In this document: in pieces, positions 36,225 through 49,234 of the stretch
Numbering within the stretch: position 1 is the first letter of the stretch
How the letters are laid out: each line of letters begins with the position of its first letter
Assembly: GCA_026874595.1 (NCBI GenBank)
Contig: CM049318.1
Span: 35,919,956 to 35,983,955, forward strand
Direction: 5' to 3'
Length of the DNA: 64,000 nt
From: Sipunculus nudus
Lineage: Eukaryota; Annelida; Sipuncula; Golfingiida; Sipunculidae
Notes under the pieces: model-generated
The model's input: the letters and a program-made list of their open reading frames with translations, nothing else
Told to the model about the DNA's origin: nothing
Database searches by the model: none
Translations under genes and position numbers: made by a program

Positions 36225-36628
36225 ATTTTGGCTAACTCTCCGTATATATTCATGAACTGTAGGTAATTCCTAATGAGAAAAGCTACTATAAACCGCACTG
36301 TGACGGATGTATGAGTCTGTCTATCTACCAGCTGTTAAACAAGGTACATTAACTGATGCTAACAAACAGAAAGAAGTTGATAGTAGTAGTATATGTGCGG
36401 AATTTGAGAGGTCGCTTGTCTGACTTTCCGCCTGATGTCCTTGTTGATTCAGTTTTGCTGCCCCCCCCCCCCCCCCCCCCCCACACACACATGTTAAAAC
36501 AAACGGTTGTTGACAAAAACGACAGCCTGTGTGGGGTGGGATTGGGGTCTCTTGGCCTAATGTTATTAAGGTTTCAAGGGAATGAATTTATTTAACTGAA
36601 GTCAGATATCAGAACAGGCCCCTTTAAA
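36225..36628. mobile_element. TTAA element, family C, degenerate copy with C-run
   Basis: Contains 'tgaactgtaggtaattcct', 'atctaccagctgttaaacaa', 'gcctgtgtggggtgggattg' and ends 'cagaacaggcccctttaaa', the family C right end. A 22-base poly-C run at 36461-36482 interrupts it. Confidence 0.55.
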
Positions 36629-38344
36629 TCAGAAGCGGAAAGAAAGTTTGGATAGCCTAGTTATTTTGAAAAACAGAACTTCTTGTGTAATCATGACCCT
36701 GACCTCCTTTTTTAATTACAATATAAAAAATGTACCCCTAATTTGTTTATAAAACACCAATTATTATTATAATATTAATCATTTGTAAGTATCACTGATA
36801 CCACTGCCGTTGCTTCAATCAATCACTGATGTTTTACACATGGTAATTAGCGTTAACCTGAGATAAAATAGTTCACGCATGTTTCCCTTTATAAACCTGT
36901 AGATATAACATTCATTTAGGAATACAACTTGGTCCTTGAGGAATGGGACGTTATCCACAGGGCCAAGATTTTCTTCATTTTCTTTATATATGTTAAAAAT
37001 TCGAAAAATTGGCAAAATGCATGAAATTTTATTACAATAAAACATAATTTATTTCCACTATTGATAAGGCACCCTTCCTTGGATCTCTAAGTCTTTGATA
37101 TAATCCTTTTCAGGCAATAGTCTTTTGAAAATTAGGAAATGAAAATATTTCTGATCAGTATATTTCAGAAGAGTATATCAACTCTTGACAAACAGAGGTC
37201 GGATTATTTGTTCAATCTCATTAATTATATAATAGCGAAAGAACCCGGTCGTCCAAAAAAAAACAGTATTTTTCAGTTCTATTTTATTTATTGGCCGTAA
37301 AAATCTGTTTAATCTCAGCGGGCGTCGTATACCGGCACATCAACCGATAAAGCGTGCACGTCACCAGACATTTCCGGCCATTTTGATAAATTCTAGTTTC
37401 CGGGATTGTTATTTTCTCATTAAGGGAAAATATATGACTATTTTCGGTTGCATCATCTTATCAACAGAATTGTCTGGCCGTGAAAATATCAGTCAGAAAT
37501 TCCTCAACATCATCCAAGATTTCTGATGTCGATTTTCCGGGGATAATTTAAATCGGGCGGACTACACCCTCACACCCACCAACCGATTTGTTCTTCGGCC
37601 GGTAACTTATCGTTAAAGACTCGAGATATGCTTAATTGGACGTTTCTTTCTAAGTTGAGTGTTGGGAGATGCCATTTTGTTTTAGCTGATGTATTCAATA
37701 ATATTCACGATACTGAGTGTGAACTGATTACTATTATCGTCCAATTTACCTTTTTCCAACAAAGGACTGATTTTTCCAGAAATAGATTGTTTCATTCAAA
37801 TTCACTTTTCCCTCAATTTCACGCATTGGGCGTTATGTTACTTTTCTTCCTAAATACCTGGTTCAATCTAATTTGGTAATTCTACTTGATAATTGTTAAA
37901 AATAATGTATATAAGATAATTATTGTAGACTGATAAAAATAATAACCTAAGAGCACATTAGCCTAATACGGAATGAAAATAGTAAATTATAATGTTCGAT
38001 ATGGAGGTGGCAAAATGCACTTACACTATTTCAGGTCCCATCTATTGCGTACCAGTAAATTTATGAAGTCATGCATTCAAAGGATTATTTATATGATACC
38101 GAAAAGGATTTTTCATATTATAACAACCAAACCATGAAAAATAATGTTCGGCAAAAAAACATTAAGCGAGGCAATTAACCTCAAGCGGTTAAAACTATCA
38201 TAAAGCCCTTCTTAATTATAGTCTCCCCAGTACATTGATTAGGATCACAATTAAGCTCCTTAACTATAGGATAATCCGGTAGGGGAACTGCACACCAGAC
38301 CGCAAAACAGAGGATCTGCACACGGAATCAAAGGTCACAAGTGG
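36629..38344. other. No gene recognised
   Basis: A - strand frame at 36815-37045 includes 'NLGPVDNVPFLKDQVVFL' and could be an exon; its splice sites are weak. Otherwise AT-rich. Confidence 0.25.
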
Positions 38345-38620
38345 TGTGTGGTTGCGTGATGGTTGGGCGCTGGACTTGTGACCGCAAGGTTGTGGGTTCG
38401 CGTCTCGATCATTCTGGCCCTTGTCTACGCTAAGACTCCTAGCCCAAGAGGAGTGATCGGGTACTAGTCATGGGCAGGCAAATGTAGAACAAATAACCCT
38501 CTAGCGCCTGTTATGGCTGCTGAGGAAAGCTACAAGAATCACAGACCAGTAAGGCAGAGTGTGAAGTCGGATGTGACTGACATCGTCGGTGATATCAATC
38601 TATAAACCCCCACCTCTACC
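38345..38620 (+). mobile_element. tRNA-derived SINE, family 2
   Basis: The tRNA-like head has 'gatggttgggcgctggact' as A-box region and 'gggttcgcgtctc' as B box, about 45 bases apart. An unrelated body follows, ending near a pyrimidine-rich 'cccccacctctacc'. Only one copy seen here. Confidence 0.6.
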
Positions 38621-38785
38621 TTTTTTGCCTACATCAAACCGTGATCTTTTTATTGCAATATATCTGCCATGACTTCCGTAAGAATGATATAAGTGCTCCA
38701 GTCATGTTGCTGTAGGATTCCTTCATCATTCTTGCTTAAAGTGCCTATGCACTAAACTCGGGACAGGGCCTTCATTAAAGCCCTA

Positions 38786-38913
38786 CTAGCAATTGCCCGT
38801 GCTATGCACGGTTTGGGGCTTACACGACCATCCGTACGGTGGTATCGGAAATCCACCGAAAATCCGGAGATACGGAAAATCACATAAATTGCGTTACGCT
38901 ATTAATATATAGA
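38786..38913 (-). mobile_element. Helitron-type mini-element (3' hairpin and CTAG, 5' TC)
   Basis: Read on the - strand it starts TCTATATATTAATAGCG after an A. It ends with a hairpin 'ccgtgcatagcacgg', six or seven bases, then CTAG, followed by T. Insertion between A and T, a 5' TC, and a 3' hairpin plus CTRR are Helitron hallmarks (known). The element would be only 128 bases, or its 3' end may belong to a longer element whose 5' end is at 41065. Confidence 0.65.
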
Positions 38914-39063
38914 TCCATTATATGTTATGTTTGTGGATAAAAATCTCTCGGAACAGCGTTCAGAACATGTTACGAAACAGCGTCCAGTCGCAAACGGTCG
39001 CCCAAAGCCAGTGCCTAACATGGTCGGGGTCTTTGACAAATAGTCACTTACACATGGAATTGG

Positions 39064-39095
39064 GTCGATTTCGGCCGCCGACGATATCGGCCGGC
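39064..39095. repeat. GC-rich inverted repeat, left arm
   Basis: 'cgatttcggccgccgacgat' continuing to 'atcggccgg' is nearly the reverse complement of 39700-39733. The arms are about 600 bases apart within the AT-rich interval between the two Helitron ends. Confidence 0.6.
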
Positions 39096-39574
39096 TACCT
39101 CATGATATAGGCCTATATTAATCATTATGTTTGATCATATTATAATTTTTCACATTTCGAATCAATTTTTATGTTTATATGGTATATGTTGATCATAAAA
39201 TATATCATGATTATGTCGTATGTTAAAAAGAACGTCAATCAGTACATTGTGCTACTTGTGGAATCCATTTCAAATAAATAAATTTAAAATTCATTTACTT
39301 GCTGTGAATAAATGCGTATTAAAATGTGTATTAAAAAAGGTGTACAGATTAATTTGTTTAATTATTTTTGTTTTAGGTGGCATGCGTAGATGTTTTTGTT
39401 TGAAGGAGTTTGTGTAGATGAGTGTACTGAAATGTGTGCGCTTGGGTTCTTCCAATGATTAAATTCACATTTAAGGTTTAATCAGCTAGGACATAATATG
39501 CAGCCGTATATGTTTTAATTAGGTAGACCAGAAGAACGGCGGCTAGTAATGAGGTAGCCCTGTTGCCGAAATGG

Positions 39575-39735
39575 TGCCCCCCGCCCAAGTCGCGGCCGAT
39601 ATGGTTGACTGGCCAGAGTCGGGGCCCAGCAGTGGCATCGTCGGGGTTGCGGACGAAATAGTTCCCCGCTTGGCGCTGGCGGCCGACATGGTCGAATTAA
39701 GGCCGGCGGCCGATATCGTCGGAGGCAGAAATCGA
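39575..39735. repeat. Degenerate GC-rich repeats around 'gcggccgatat'
   Basis: Four variants of 'gcggccgatatggtcg' occur (near 39592, 39644, 39687 and 39706); the last lies in the right arm of the inverted repeat. The reading frame over them translates to recurring 'AADMV'-like units, so the 85-codon ORF here is a repeat product. Confidence 0.55.
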
Positions 39736-40974
39736 CCTATATCCTATTCATGTACCATATGTCACGAGGAACTGATCAGCAATTTCACATATACATACAA
39801 AAGAAACCGTCCATGGAATAGATTTTAGAAGACAATGCAAAAATACCAGTTTTATTTGTGAAAATAGTAAAAATGGTGGCCTTGACTAATACGCAATAAG
39901 CATACATACTGAAAAAATATGAATAATAAACCTTTAAAACAAAGAGTATTACATAAAATGATTGAAAATGAGATTGCCTATGCATGCAAAAGAAACAAAT
40001 ACCAGTACAAACGTATTAAATTTACATTTTTACAGGAATTTTACGTTTGTAACTGCAGGAATGAGAAAAAAATCACGATTTTCAAAACATAGAAGTGAAT
40101 ATTATGTGTTTACTACTTTTATGGTGCCACTCCACATGTGTACACATCACTTTACCAACCACGACGTGAATTTGGTTGACATTTCTTTACATCTGTTACA
40201 TTGTGGGCCTACAAGTGTTGGTAATAATTGTCAAGGACCTCTATCGCATGCAAGGTCTGGACTTCGTGCGACCGTGTGCGATTATATATCCATTACGGAT
40301 TCCTGCGTCCCGTTATAGGTGTGCACTCAAGCATATCAGGTCATGTGATGGGGGTCGCAGGAAGAAGCCTATTAGGGTTGTTTTCCTTCTCACCACATAT
40401 ATACAAGTTCACACCCCAAACTCTGTTTGTCCTTCACAAGGTTTATTCACAGCCAACAGACGAGGTCCCGCCATGTGCCCAGGTCTCTAACTAAACCGGA
40501 AGAGAAATTTACCTAACCTCCGCACAATGACTACAATATAGTGCATGCCTTACACTCTCCAAACAGAGATCACTACATCACAGGTTTTCTCATACCTAAT
40601 AAAGGCCATTTGATCACAGGTTTCTTAGTAGAAATCCAATAACTCTGCGAGGCAAAGTCTATAGTAAGTCCAGCCCTGTACAAGCCCTGCAAACAGTTCT
40701 TTCAAAAATCCCACTTTTGAGAAGGGATCGCCGAAGGGGATTATTTCAGGCCGGTCGCTGCGAAATCGAAGAAAATCCCAGAAAGGGCCCCCAGAGTAAA
40801 ACTCTGTCCCGCCGTCACACTCTCTATGGCCATTGTGTTACCGGGCCCGTAGACACAAAGAAAAGAGGCGCCCGCAGGGGAGCAAATATTAAAATTATTT
40901 ATTTTTCATGTAATACGCAAATATTGCAAATAATTATATAAAAGTGGGTGGAATCTCTTCGGACAAACCCGGAG
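39736..40974. other. Interval between Helitron ends, no gene recognised
   Basis: Several overlapping + frames at 39962-40494 and one GC-rich frame at 40717. None shows Rep or helicase motifs. It could be internal DNA of a non-autonomous Helitron. Confidence 0.35.
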
Positions 40975-41065
40975 CATATATATGTCGAAATCACGGCAAT
41001 CCGTACAGTGGTACAGAGGATATACGGAAAATTACAAAAATTACCTCACGCTATTAATATATAGA
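40975..41065 (-). mobile_element. Second Helitron 5' end of the same family
   Basis: On the - strand, A followed by 'tctatattattaat'-like sequence (exact: 'tctatatattaatagcgtga') from 41065, then about 90 bases similar to the 5' part of the element at 38786, including 'ccgtacagtgg' against 'ccgtacggtgg'. No matching 3' hairpin was found nearby other than the one at 38797-38811. Confidence 0.5.
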
Positions 41066-43679
41066 TTTCCACAGGGCCACAAGGTCATCAAACAGCTAGG
41101 TGGTGACCCCTACCGGCGATAACACCTTCCAATGCACGGTTGGTTCAGAATTTGTCGTTCTGTACTGATCTTCAACCAATGCTAAGTGTTCCCCTTAATT
41201 CTTCACACAAGGGTCTATTTGAAATAAAACATGAAATAAGTGCAAATAAACATATTGCGAGAGCAACCATAAAAACGCATATCTTCACCAAGGTTCGCCA
41301 TTCAGGCCACGTGAAACAAAAGTTAAAGCATGATCTTGTGCTGATAGAAGAATCCCGGCTGCTGGTGCGATGGGCACACCCACTTCCTTGAGATCAACCA
41401 ACTGTCCGAGCCAGCGACGTCAATTGAACGAGCATGAGGGTAATTAATTAATGAGAAATGACAGTTTTTAAGTCTGCTTGGTTTCATACATGTCCTGTAT
41501 CGGTGCATGTGCAATATCCAGTGAGCCACAGCAGAAAATTAGCCATAACGGCGAACTTATTTAAAAATTATTTTCCTTACCCGACTTAAAAATCGCACAA
41601 CTCGCTTGTATTTGACAAATTTGCCCTAGGAGTCCATAAGGATGACTGTTTTAACATTTATAGTGCTTTCTACTAGACAGGGTCTGTATTGTATACCTAC
41701 AGTCGGGAGATACCCCACTATGGCCCATAACGGAGAGTCGTATGTTGAAGTTATGGATATGCCACTGGTGAACATTGAATAGAGGTGATACATAACCTAA
41801 GCTTTTGGGTCAAATGTGCAACCACGAAGTTTTTTAAACAATCCAGATATGTATAAATAAGGAATATTCACAAATGTACAGTCACTTATGCACGAATTAC
41901 CCTGGGAATATGGGCCGAATGAGTGAATGAAAAGACTGGTTGGGAGCATCTCACACCCCTCCCCCCCCCCCCCCCCCCGGCTGAGGCTTGTATTCCTTAA
42001 AATGCAGATTTATAGTTGACTTATGCCTTAATAAATTTGCTGTTGCTGTTCACAAATAAAAATTACAAAATTTAGCGAAGTGGTTGTTTATTTTCAGCTG
42101 CGTTAAATCTGGACCCTTATTGTTGGTCAAAAACATCTGACCTTTATGCGGACAATCACCAAAACTGATTATATTTATTTTTAAGGATGTGATCTTCAGG
42201 GCACTCTTTGGATGTAACGTTTTTACAGATTTTCACCCGGCAGTCATTTTGCACTCTGTATAGCTAATTTTCTAATTCATATTTTCCCACTTTATCTTCA
42301 TTATCTACAGCCTTATATAATTTGCAACGAAAAGATTGCAGATAAGGAGGATTGCAGAGATACTTTTTTTAAAATTAGCGCACGGTAATCAACAAAAAAT
42401 CGATATTGGCGGCTGACACTCATTTGTGTGATCCGCAGCACAATTGACTCTTGATTTATTTATGGTTCTATTCACCCATTATTATCGATATTCGTCAGAA
42501 CCATGTCCAATGTTTAATAAATAAGTAAATCATGTACCTAAATGAGATGAATGTATCTTGATTCTTTACCGCAGCCAAGTTACAGCAAATTCCCGGCAAA
42601 GTTAACATATAATGCAGGAAAATTAGGAATTTCCATTAAATTAATTTCAGTAAATTTTGCACTATAACATTTGTAAAAATTGAAATTTTCCGGACACCCA
42701 CCATTAACATTTTTTTAAGGAGAGTTTGCATGCCTGAGTATTGGTGCTTATTGTGCTAAATGCCGTATGATAAAATCTCATCGTGTTGAGAATTTGTTTC
42801 ATGTATCTCGTCGAGGTTAATATTAAATATTTATAACAGATTAGTTACAAATATCAGCGTTAGTTGGCGCTGATAAACCACCGAGCTTTTATCATAAAAA
42901 TGGACATTGTTCCACGTTTTGCTGAAACTGTCATTTATAAAGGTATATATCAATTCATCGTTTTTTTAATGGACTAAGCAAACAAAATCATACAGAACGC
43001 ACGAATGTGCCGAATAATGCGTGGGGGGTATTTTACTTTACAGGACTTTTACAATGCGTATATAAGCATCTCTTAAAGAGGGAGAATCTCTAATAATGTG
43101 AGGATCAAAGCAGATATTTCTGTTTCTGCATATCATATGAGTTTAACCAAACGCAGAGAAAATACGGATATGTTCTCATATTACACACGAGACTGGGGAC
43201 GTAGCGGGTACCCCTTCGGAATCGGGAGCCTTGCCGTTCCGTGAGATTCGATCATTTACAATTTGGCTGCTCCATTGCCTGCCGTCCCGTGTCGCGACTT
43301 GATATTAGGTGAGAAATCCTGTAGTGAATTGCTAAGGGCATTTCCTGGAATACCCAGATTCAATACGTAGAGTCTGACCAGAAATGTCGGGACTGTAGAC
43401 GAAGTCAGACACCAAGGTGACGTTTGTCCCCGGTTCTCGGAGCAGCGTGTATCTTAATTAAGCATCCTCTTGATGAGGCTGGGATAAAGTTGATTATAGT
43501 TTTATTTTGTTTTCTTCTGCCCGTGTCTTGCTAAATCTTCAATATGGCTGATTTTCCTGAGGTCCTGGCCAATCAGATGCTTTTCCTTCTACACTACGTT
43601 TGTTTGGCGCCAGAAGACTTCTAGATTGTCATTCCAGTTAGCAGAATTTATTAAGATAAATATTCCCTTCTTATTTATC

Positions 43680-43681
<2 letters not shown>
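41066..43681. other. No gene recognised
   Basis: The + frame at 41140-41391 and the opposed frame at 41323 have no motif. A ~22-base poly-C run lies at 41957-41978. Confidence 0.45.

Positions 43682-43732
<51 letters not shown>
43682..43732. repeat. (TA)n microsatellite
   Basis: Perfect TA repeat. Confidence 0.95.
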
Positions 43733-43735
<3 letters not shown>

Positions 43736-43997
43736 TTTCGAATGATAGCTTTTCTGAAAAACTGGCAACATTATCGACGATAACATGTAGTGAGGTTTCG
43801 GTTCGGTTACATCGACAAAGAAACATAATATTACTTCAAACTCGGACTTCTTAAAAAATTGTTAAATGTTCATCTCCGAGCTATTATAGATAAGAATCGG
43901 GTATGGGAGTCTAGCTTTTCTCAGTTAACGCTTCAAAATAGGGCCACACCAAATCTTCTATGACTTTAGGATCTTAAAGTAATCTACGGATATTTTA

Positions 43998-44361
43998 TTA
44001 AAGGGACCTATTCACGTACAAAGTATGCTAAATATACACGACATATAACGACTTCTCCTTATACTAGTATGGTATCTGCTAATATTGCGTTCTCATGCTG
44101 TTTACCTAATTTTCAGTACAAGTTAATTCTCCTTTCAAATTGTTGATCATGATCAAGATAGTTCCTCTAGTAAGGCAGACTTTTTAAAGCAAACAGACAC
44201 ATTTGTATTGTGTTTACTCACATGCAGAACCAGAACAACATATAAAATATGTGAAAGGGGATAATAAGTCCTTGTACCGAGATGACTCTGCTGGTAAATG
44301 TTGTAAACCAAAGCTGATAGCATGATATTTTACACATATTACTGCGTTTGTTCATGTAACT
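43998..44361. mobile_element. TTAA element, family B, degenerate copy
   Basis: Begins 'TTAAAGGGACCTATTCACGT' and follows the family B order ('aaagtatgctaaa', 'atggtatctgctaa', then 'gataataagtccttgtaccg' and 'gatgactctgctgg' as decayed counterparts). It runs into the family A-type element at 44361 without spacer. Confidence 0.5.
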
Positions 44362-44511
44362 TAAAGGGGCCTAATCACCAATCTGACCTTTATAAACTAA
44401 AACTTTATTATAACCGCACTGTGGCAGATGCATGAGTTTGTTTATCTACCAGCTGTTAGTAAACAAGGTACATTAGCTTATGTTGACAAACAGAATAAAA
44501 CCCCATGTAAC
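44361..44511. mobile_element. TTAA element, family C, truncated 5' copy
   Basis: Starts 'TTAAAGGGGCCTAATCACC' and has the left-end sequence of the complete element that follows. The same ~48 bases (from 'catgtaacttaaagg' to 'cctttataaac') occur at about 44354 and again at about 44505, so this looks like a nested or tandemly duplicated end. Confidence 0.6.
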
Positions 44512-44967
44512 TTAAAGGCGACTAATCACCTATCTGACCTTTATAAACAAGGTAGTCCCTTGCATCTTTTACAAAAAAAGACCAGAAAACGTGGATATCA
44601 CCGCACACAGGTTGCTTGTTTTGTTTATATCAACTTCTTTATAATATGTGGGGTCCCGCCAAAATAATCAAAACAAATTAACAAGGCCATCTTGCAGCAA
44701 GTCAGATAAATCAGAGCTTTGCAAATTTTGACTTTTCTACCTCGGCATATATGCAACCTATCACCTTTCGTTACATGTTTTTACCCGTTTGTCAACATTG
44801 CTGTGTTTACAAACATGTTGTTGATAAACAAGCTCATACATCCATCACGAGGGCCCTTTAAGAACTGTTCACTACCAAAATTACCTTTATATCCTTTATA
44901 TAAAGACAGAGCAAGCCAGAAATCACATAAATTCTTTTTCAAAAGTTAGGTGAATGGGCACCTTTAA
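44512..44967. mobile_element. TTAA-flanked inverted-repeat element, family C, full length
   Basis: 456 bases from 'TTAAAGGCGACTAATCACC' to 'TTAGGTGAATGGGCACCTTTAA' (last 20 bases quoted in part). It contains 'gtcaacattgctgtgtttac' and 'tgataaacaagctcatac', found inverted in the copies at 62848 and 63825. The reading frames over it are incidental. Confidence 0.75.
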
Positions 44968-45566
44968 AATGTTCAGGTGGAGAAAAATACATACTATACA
45001 TACAAACTTTTGTCAAACAGGAAGAATAACAATGTGCTTCAGTGTTTGAAATCATGCATATTAAAAATGTTTATTCCAGTTTTAATGATAGCTTTGTAAA
45101 TGAATTGAAGGGATCAAGGCATCTGTAAGCTACCTTCCCGGCGACGTATTGCTAACGCTAAAAATCTGTGAAAAATGTAACCGCATTTTTGTCTGATGTC
45201 GCCTGTGATTTTTGTATAACTCAAACGGTTAAATGCAAAGGCATCAATTTATCTTGAAGGGTGTGGACGATATCTCGGACGGGGAGGGTAATCATGTTTT
45301 TTTTAAATATATTTATAAATATATACCCCCATCCCCTGTATTGACGCCCTGGTTAAATGAACATAAAATTTGTGTATTGCATCAAGTTTTATACATTTTA
45401 AAAATGGTTAAAATTAATGCATTGGTTGGTTATAAAAGTATCAATTATTGAATAAGTATCGATAATCTATGGCATGAAGCAAAAACATATTTTAGGGTTA
45501 TTAAATAATTCCTGTGAATTATAGTCATGATGTTGTACGCCATTTTATTACCTCCCCAAGGTAATG

Positions 45567-45604
<38 letters not shown>

Positions 45605-48600
45605 TAGTATATAGAAAGACCACATTCACTTAACAGAATTGTTTTCAAGGATTAGAGCATGGGCCAATTAAATTTGAGTGCGGACCCGGATAAACAGTTT
45701 AATGTTTGCCTTGTCGGAGGTGTGCGATCTATTGAAGGACTTTCTATTCAAAAGTTTAAATGAGATTCTTATTAAGTGGGTGATATAAGAACTAAAAAGG
45801 GATAAAGAAGAACCATAAATCTTCATCCTGAGGAATGCAAGCCTCCGCTCTGTGGAGGGGGGGGGGTCCTTGGTCGTGTTTACATTCACTTATTCGGCCC
45901 ATATTCCGAGGTCCATTCATGTATCAGTGACTGCAACTTAATGTTGTGAATGTTCATGTTTATGGCGGTCCTGAATCAGGATCATGCACCGAAATCAAAA
46001 CATAACAGATTCATTGGCCTATTCCCGAAATGCCCTGAAAATATCTTGAGATTCTTGGTTACGTACGTCATGTTGTGAACAAACCCACGGACACAAACAC
46101 ACACAAGAACTTGGATTATCTCATACCTTCCCCGTGGAGGCAAATTTGAAAATTTTAATGTAGATTATTGCTGACCTGTGATGTCAAGTAATCCATTAGA
46201 AAGAACCGGTCAAGGTAGTGTTCAAGAGCTGGTCGAGTTTATTGAACTCGTGGACATGAAACCCAAAGGTGTAATAGCCTGTCACACATAAATTATCTTC
46301 GGCGGTGAAGACCCTGCATTCCCCCTGTTAATCATTTATCCCATTGCAGCTTCTGCGCCAACAAGAAGTTCATTTGTGCATACACCTCTAATTAAACGGT
46401 TGGTTTACATAGACATCGCGGAGCTTAGGGCAGCTTGCTATGACAGGCCAATATCACTGACAGTGTCGTGCCCCGGTCTCTATTTAGGGAATAATAACTA
46501 GCCCCCGACCACTACTGAAGCCCGTCAGAATGACCCAATTATATGATGATGCGCATGAGGTGTATCGACCCGGCGTTGTGTGAGAAAAGCCCGCGAGGCA
46601 TGGCTTTATTAGCAAAAATCTCACAGTCTGCTTAACACTAAACTTGCTAAGCCCAGCACGGGTCAGTGTTACCTGCGTCTAATTACCAAGAAAAGGCGAT
46701 AAGGTAACCACTATATGGTTTAAAAGACAGTGCCTCTTCGGTAAAGACTTAGACTAAGTGTAGTAAACTTAGTAACTAAAAAGATATGGATACAATTAAG
46801 CTCAATATAAGATAACGTTAAACATTGTGTGGTCATTTCACGCTACGTGCATCGCTCTTAACTGCATGATCGCTATTGTCGACAAGGAGAGAAGGAGTGG
46901 AATTTTAATCCTGAGGAAATAATCTGTTAAACTTCGAACACAGCCTTCCGAGCGAAATCTGCATGTTTTATCTCAGGTCATTTTGCAACAGAATTGTAGA
47001 CCAAAAACGTAGAAGAAAACAAAATAAATACAAGGATATCGGCTTAAACTGTATCTATGGGAATGAGTGTTTTAGGATCACTTTTTCAGCTGATGGGATT
47101 TCTAAAACCAGGTTCATAAGAAGATTTCATTCATTTTCTAGCAGTCTTCAAAAATTCACAAATACTGTATTGAAAAGCAGGCTGGAAAAGTGCTTTCAGG
47201 AGAATTTCCACAAAGAATGCAAATGAAGATGCACCGTGGCGTATAATTCAACACGGGAAAAAACAATCCGGGAGAGTTAACAAAAAAGTTCCCATTTAAC
47301 AGGAAAAAGGTCTTTTGGTGGCGGGTGTTTATCCCGGCAGACTTTCAGTCTATTGCATTCACGAGAACAGGTTGCTCGGGTGCCTGCCCTCAAGTACAAA
47401 TGTAAATAGAGGATTTGTAGCCTAAAAGTGCGTAACATTTTCCGCCGCCGTAGAGACCCTGGAAGGTGTGTGCCGTGAATTAACAAACACAGACGACTTC
47501 ATCAGACTTTTACGCGAGTTATCTCAGGTCTAGTCAAACCTACACGGAATAAAACATCAGACAACACGCTGAAGTGTAATCAACAAGATGGTCATACGGG
47601 TAGGTGAGAATTTTGCCTCGTTATCATGTGTTAAACATCTGCTAGTTGCATTATGGGTATGTAATTTTGGAAATGTAGAACACGGCAGGTTTTTTTATTT
47701 GAAAATACCAACCAAACAGGCAGGAATTAGATAACTGTTTTTAAGAAAGCTTTGACGTTTATGAAAGTAAAAGGAGCAGAGGTGACGGCGTCGAATTCTA
47801 CCTGTCAGACAATCTCTTAATACCAAGAGCATGATCATTGAAAATGCCTTTAGTTTCACTGGTTATGAGTAATCACAATGGATCAGACCATAGAAAAAAA
47901 TATATATATTAATCTACGGATTCGCCGCATCCATTTATCGTGGATCACATTTTTTTGTAAGTGAGGACTATGTCCTTGGTTATACTGCTCATAGGTGCTA
48001 CGGCACAGTTTCCTTAAGTGAAATGTTAAGGTAATCGAAAATAGGCTAAATTTTGTGTTGATCATTTACACAATTCAAGATGAAAATAATTGTTTGTATT
48101 TTCTTGAGAAGTATTTTATTGCATAAATTTTGTCCAATTTTTTTGTCCCCAGAGTCCTTAGAATAATTATTGTTTTTTTTTTTCATTATAATATAAAATA
48201 TATAATCGATGCCTTAGCTACAAACGCATTACCCTTTAACATAATTTATTATTTATGACAAACAATGTAATTAAATTACTGTAGGCTTATACTTTTTGCT
48301 GCTTAAATCATGAAAATTGTATCACAAAAGGTGTAAACCGCGAATTACCGTTGTATGCATTTCTCCATCAAAATTACGATTTTTATATGCTGGTTACACA
48401 TACTATTCATTATGCAAAGTTTTGATATTAATACATAGCCGTACAAACTTGATTTATTTTTGCTCCTTCGCAATGCATTGGACAAAACCAAGATTCTGGT
48501 GTGTCAAACTAAAATGAACGGAAAACGCAAATTAATTATAATACTATTAAGATGTCACTTAATACTTAAACTAGAATGTTTATTCTCCAGTATTTATTAA

Positions 48601-49234
48601 TCGATCATGCGGGTTTATTAAAATACTTCGAATTCGCGAAGCAATGACTCCAAATTCTAAGAAGTGAAACATTCGTGACACCGATTTAAAAAAAAATATT
48701 TTCACAAACGTTTTATAACTTTTTACTTCATGTCATTTAGCGAATCTGAAATTTTAGACCAGGTAACAATATAGCACTTTTACATGAGACCTTTCCCCAT
48801 AAACATTTCTTTCTTCAATGAGCATTGGCGTTCAATTATGCAACCACTTGATCCATTGTAAGGTATACTGCATATAATGCTGCTAATAATAGCACTGAGA
48901 ATGTTGGTGTATAACGTATAAGTAAGCTGATACATGGATATTCAGGGTTTGTGTGGTCTGGTAAAATGATTTCATAGGTTGACTTTAGTTGTTGATACGA
49001 TCAGGCCCAATTGGAAAGCACACGTGACTTTGATTCCTAATATGACACATCGACTACCTCATAATTACACAAGTTGATGCCAAAAAATTAATTGCTAGTT
49101 TTGTACAGAGTATATTTTCAATTCTAAAGGACAGGTAAATGACTTGTTGAATGAAGACGGTGTTATACATACGAAAAGAATGATATGTGCTACAGAAGAG
49201 CTGGGACAGGGTCTATAATTGCGTGGGGATCGCA
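44968..49234. other. No gene confirmed
   Basis: Frames at 45233, 46963 (+) and 47277 (-) are moderately protein-like but without convincing splice sites. The 46963 frame begins 'MFYLRSFCNRIVDQKRRR'. Confidence 0.3.
45568..45602. repeat. (TA)n microsatellite
   Basis: Perfect TA repeat. Confidence 0.95.

Noticed and set aside
38345-38420. tRNA gene
   Set aside because: Same reason: tRNA-like promoter of a SINE, no acceptor-stem pairing seen.
39571-39828. 85-codon GC-rich ORF
   Set aside because: Recurring Ala-Ala-Asp-Met-Val units reflect the degenerate 'gcggccgatat' repeats.
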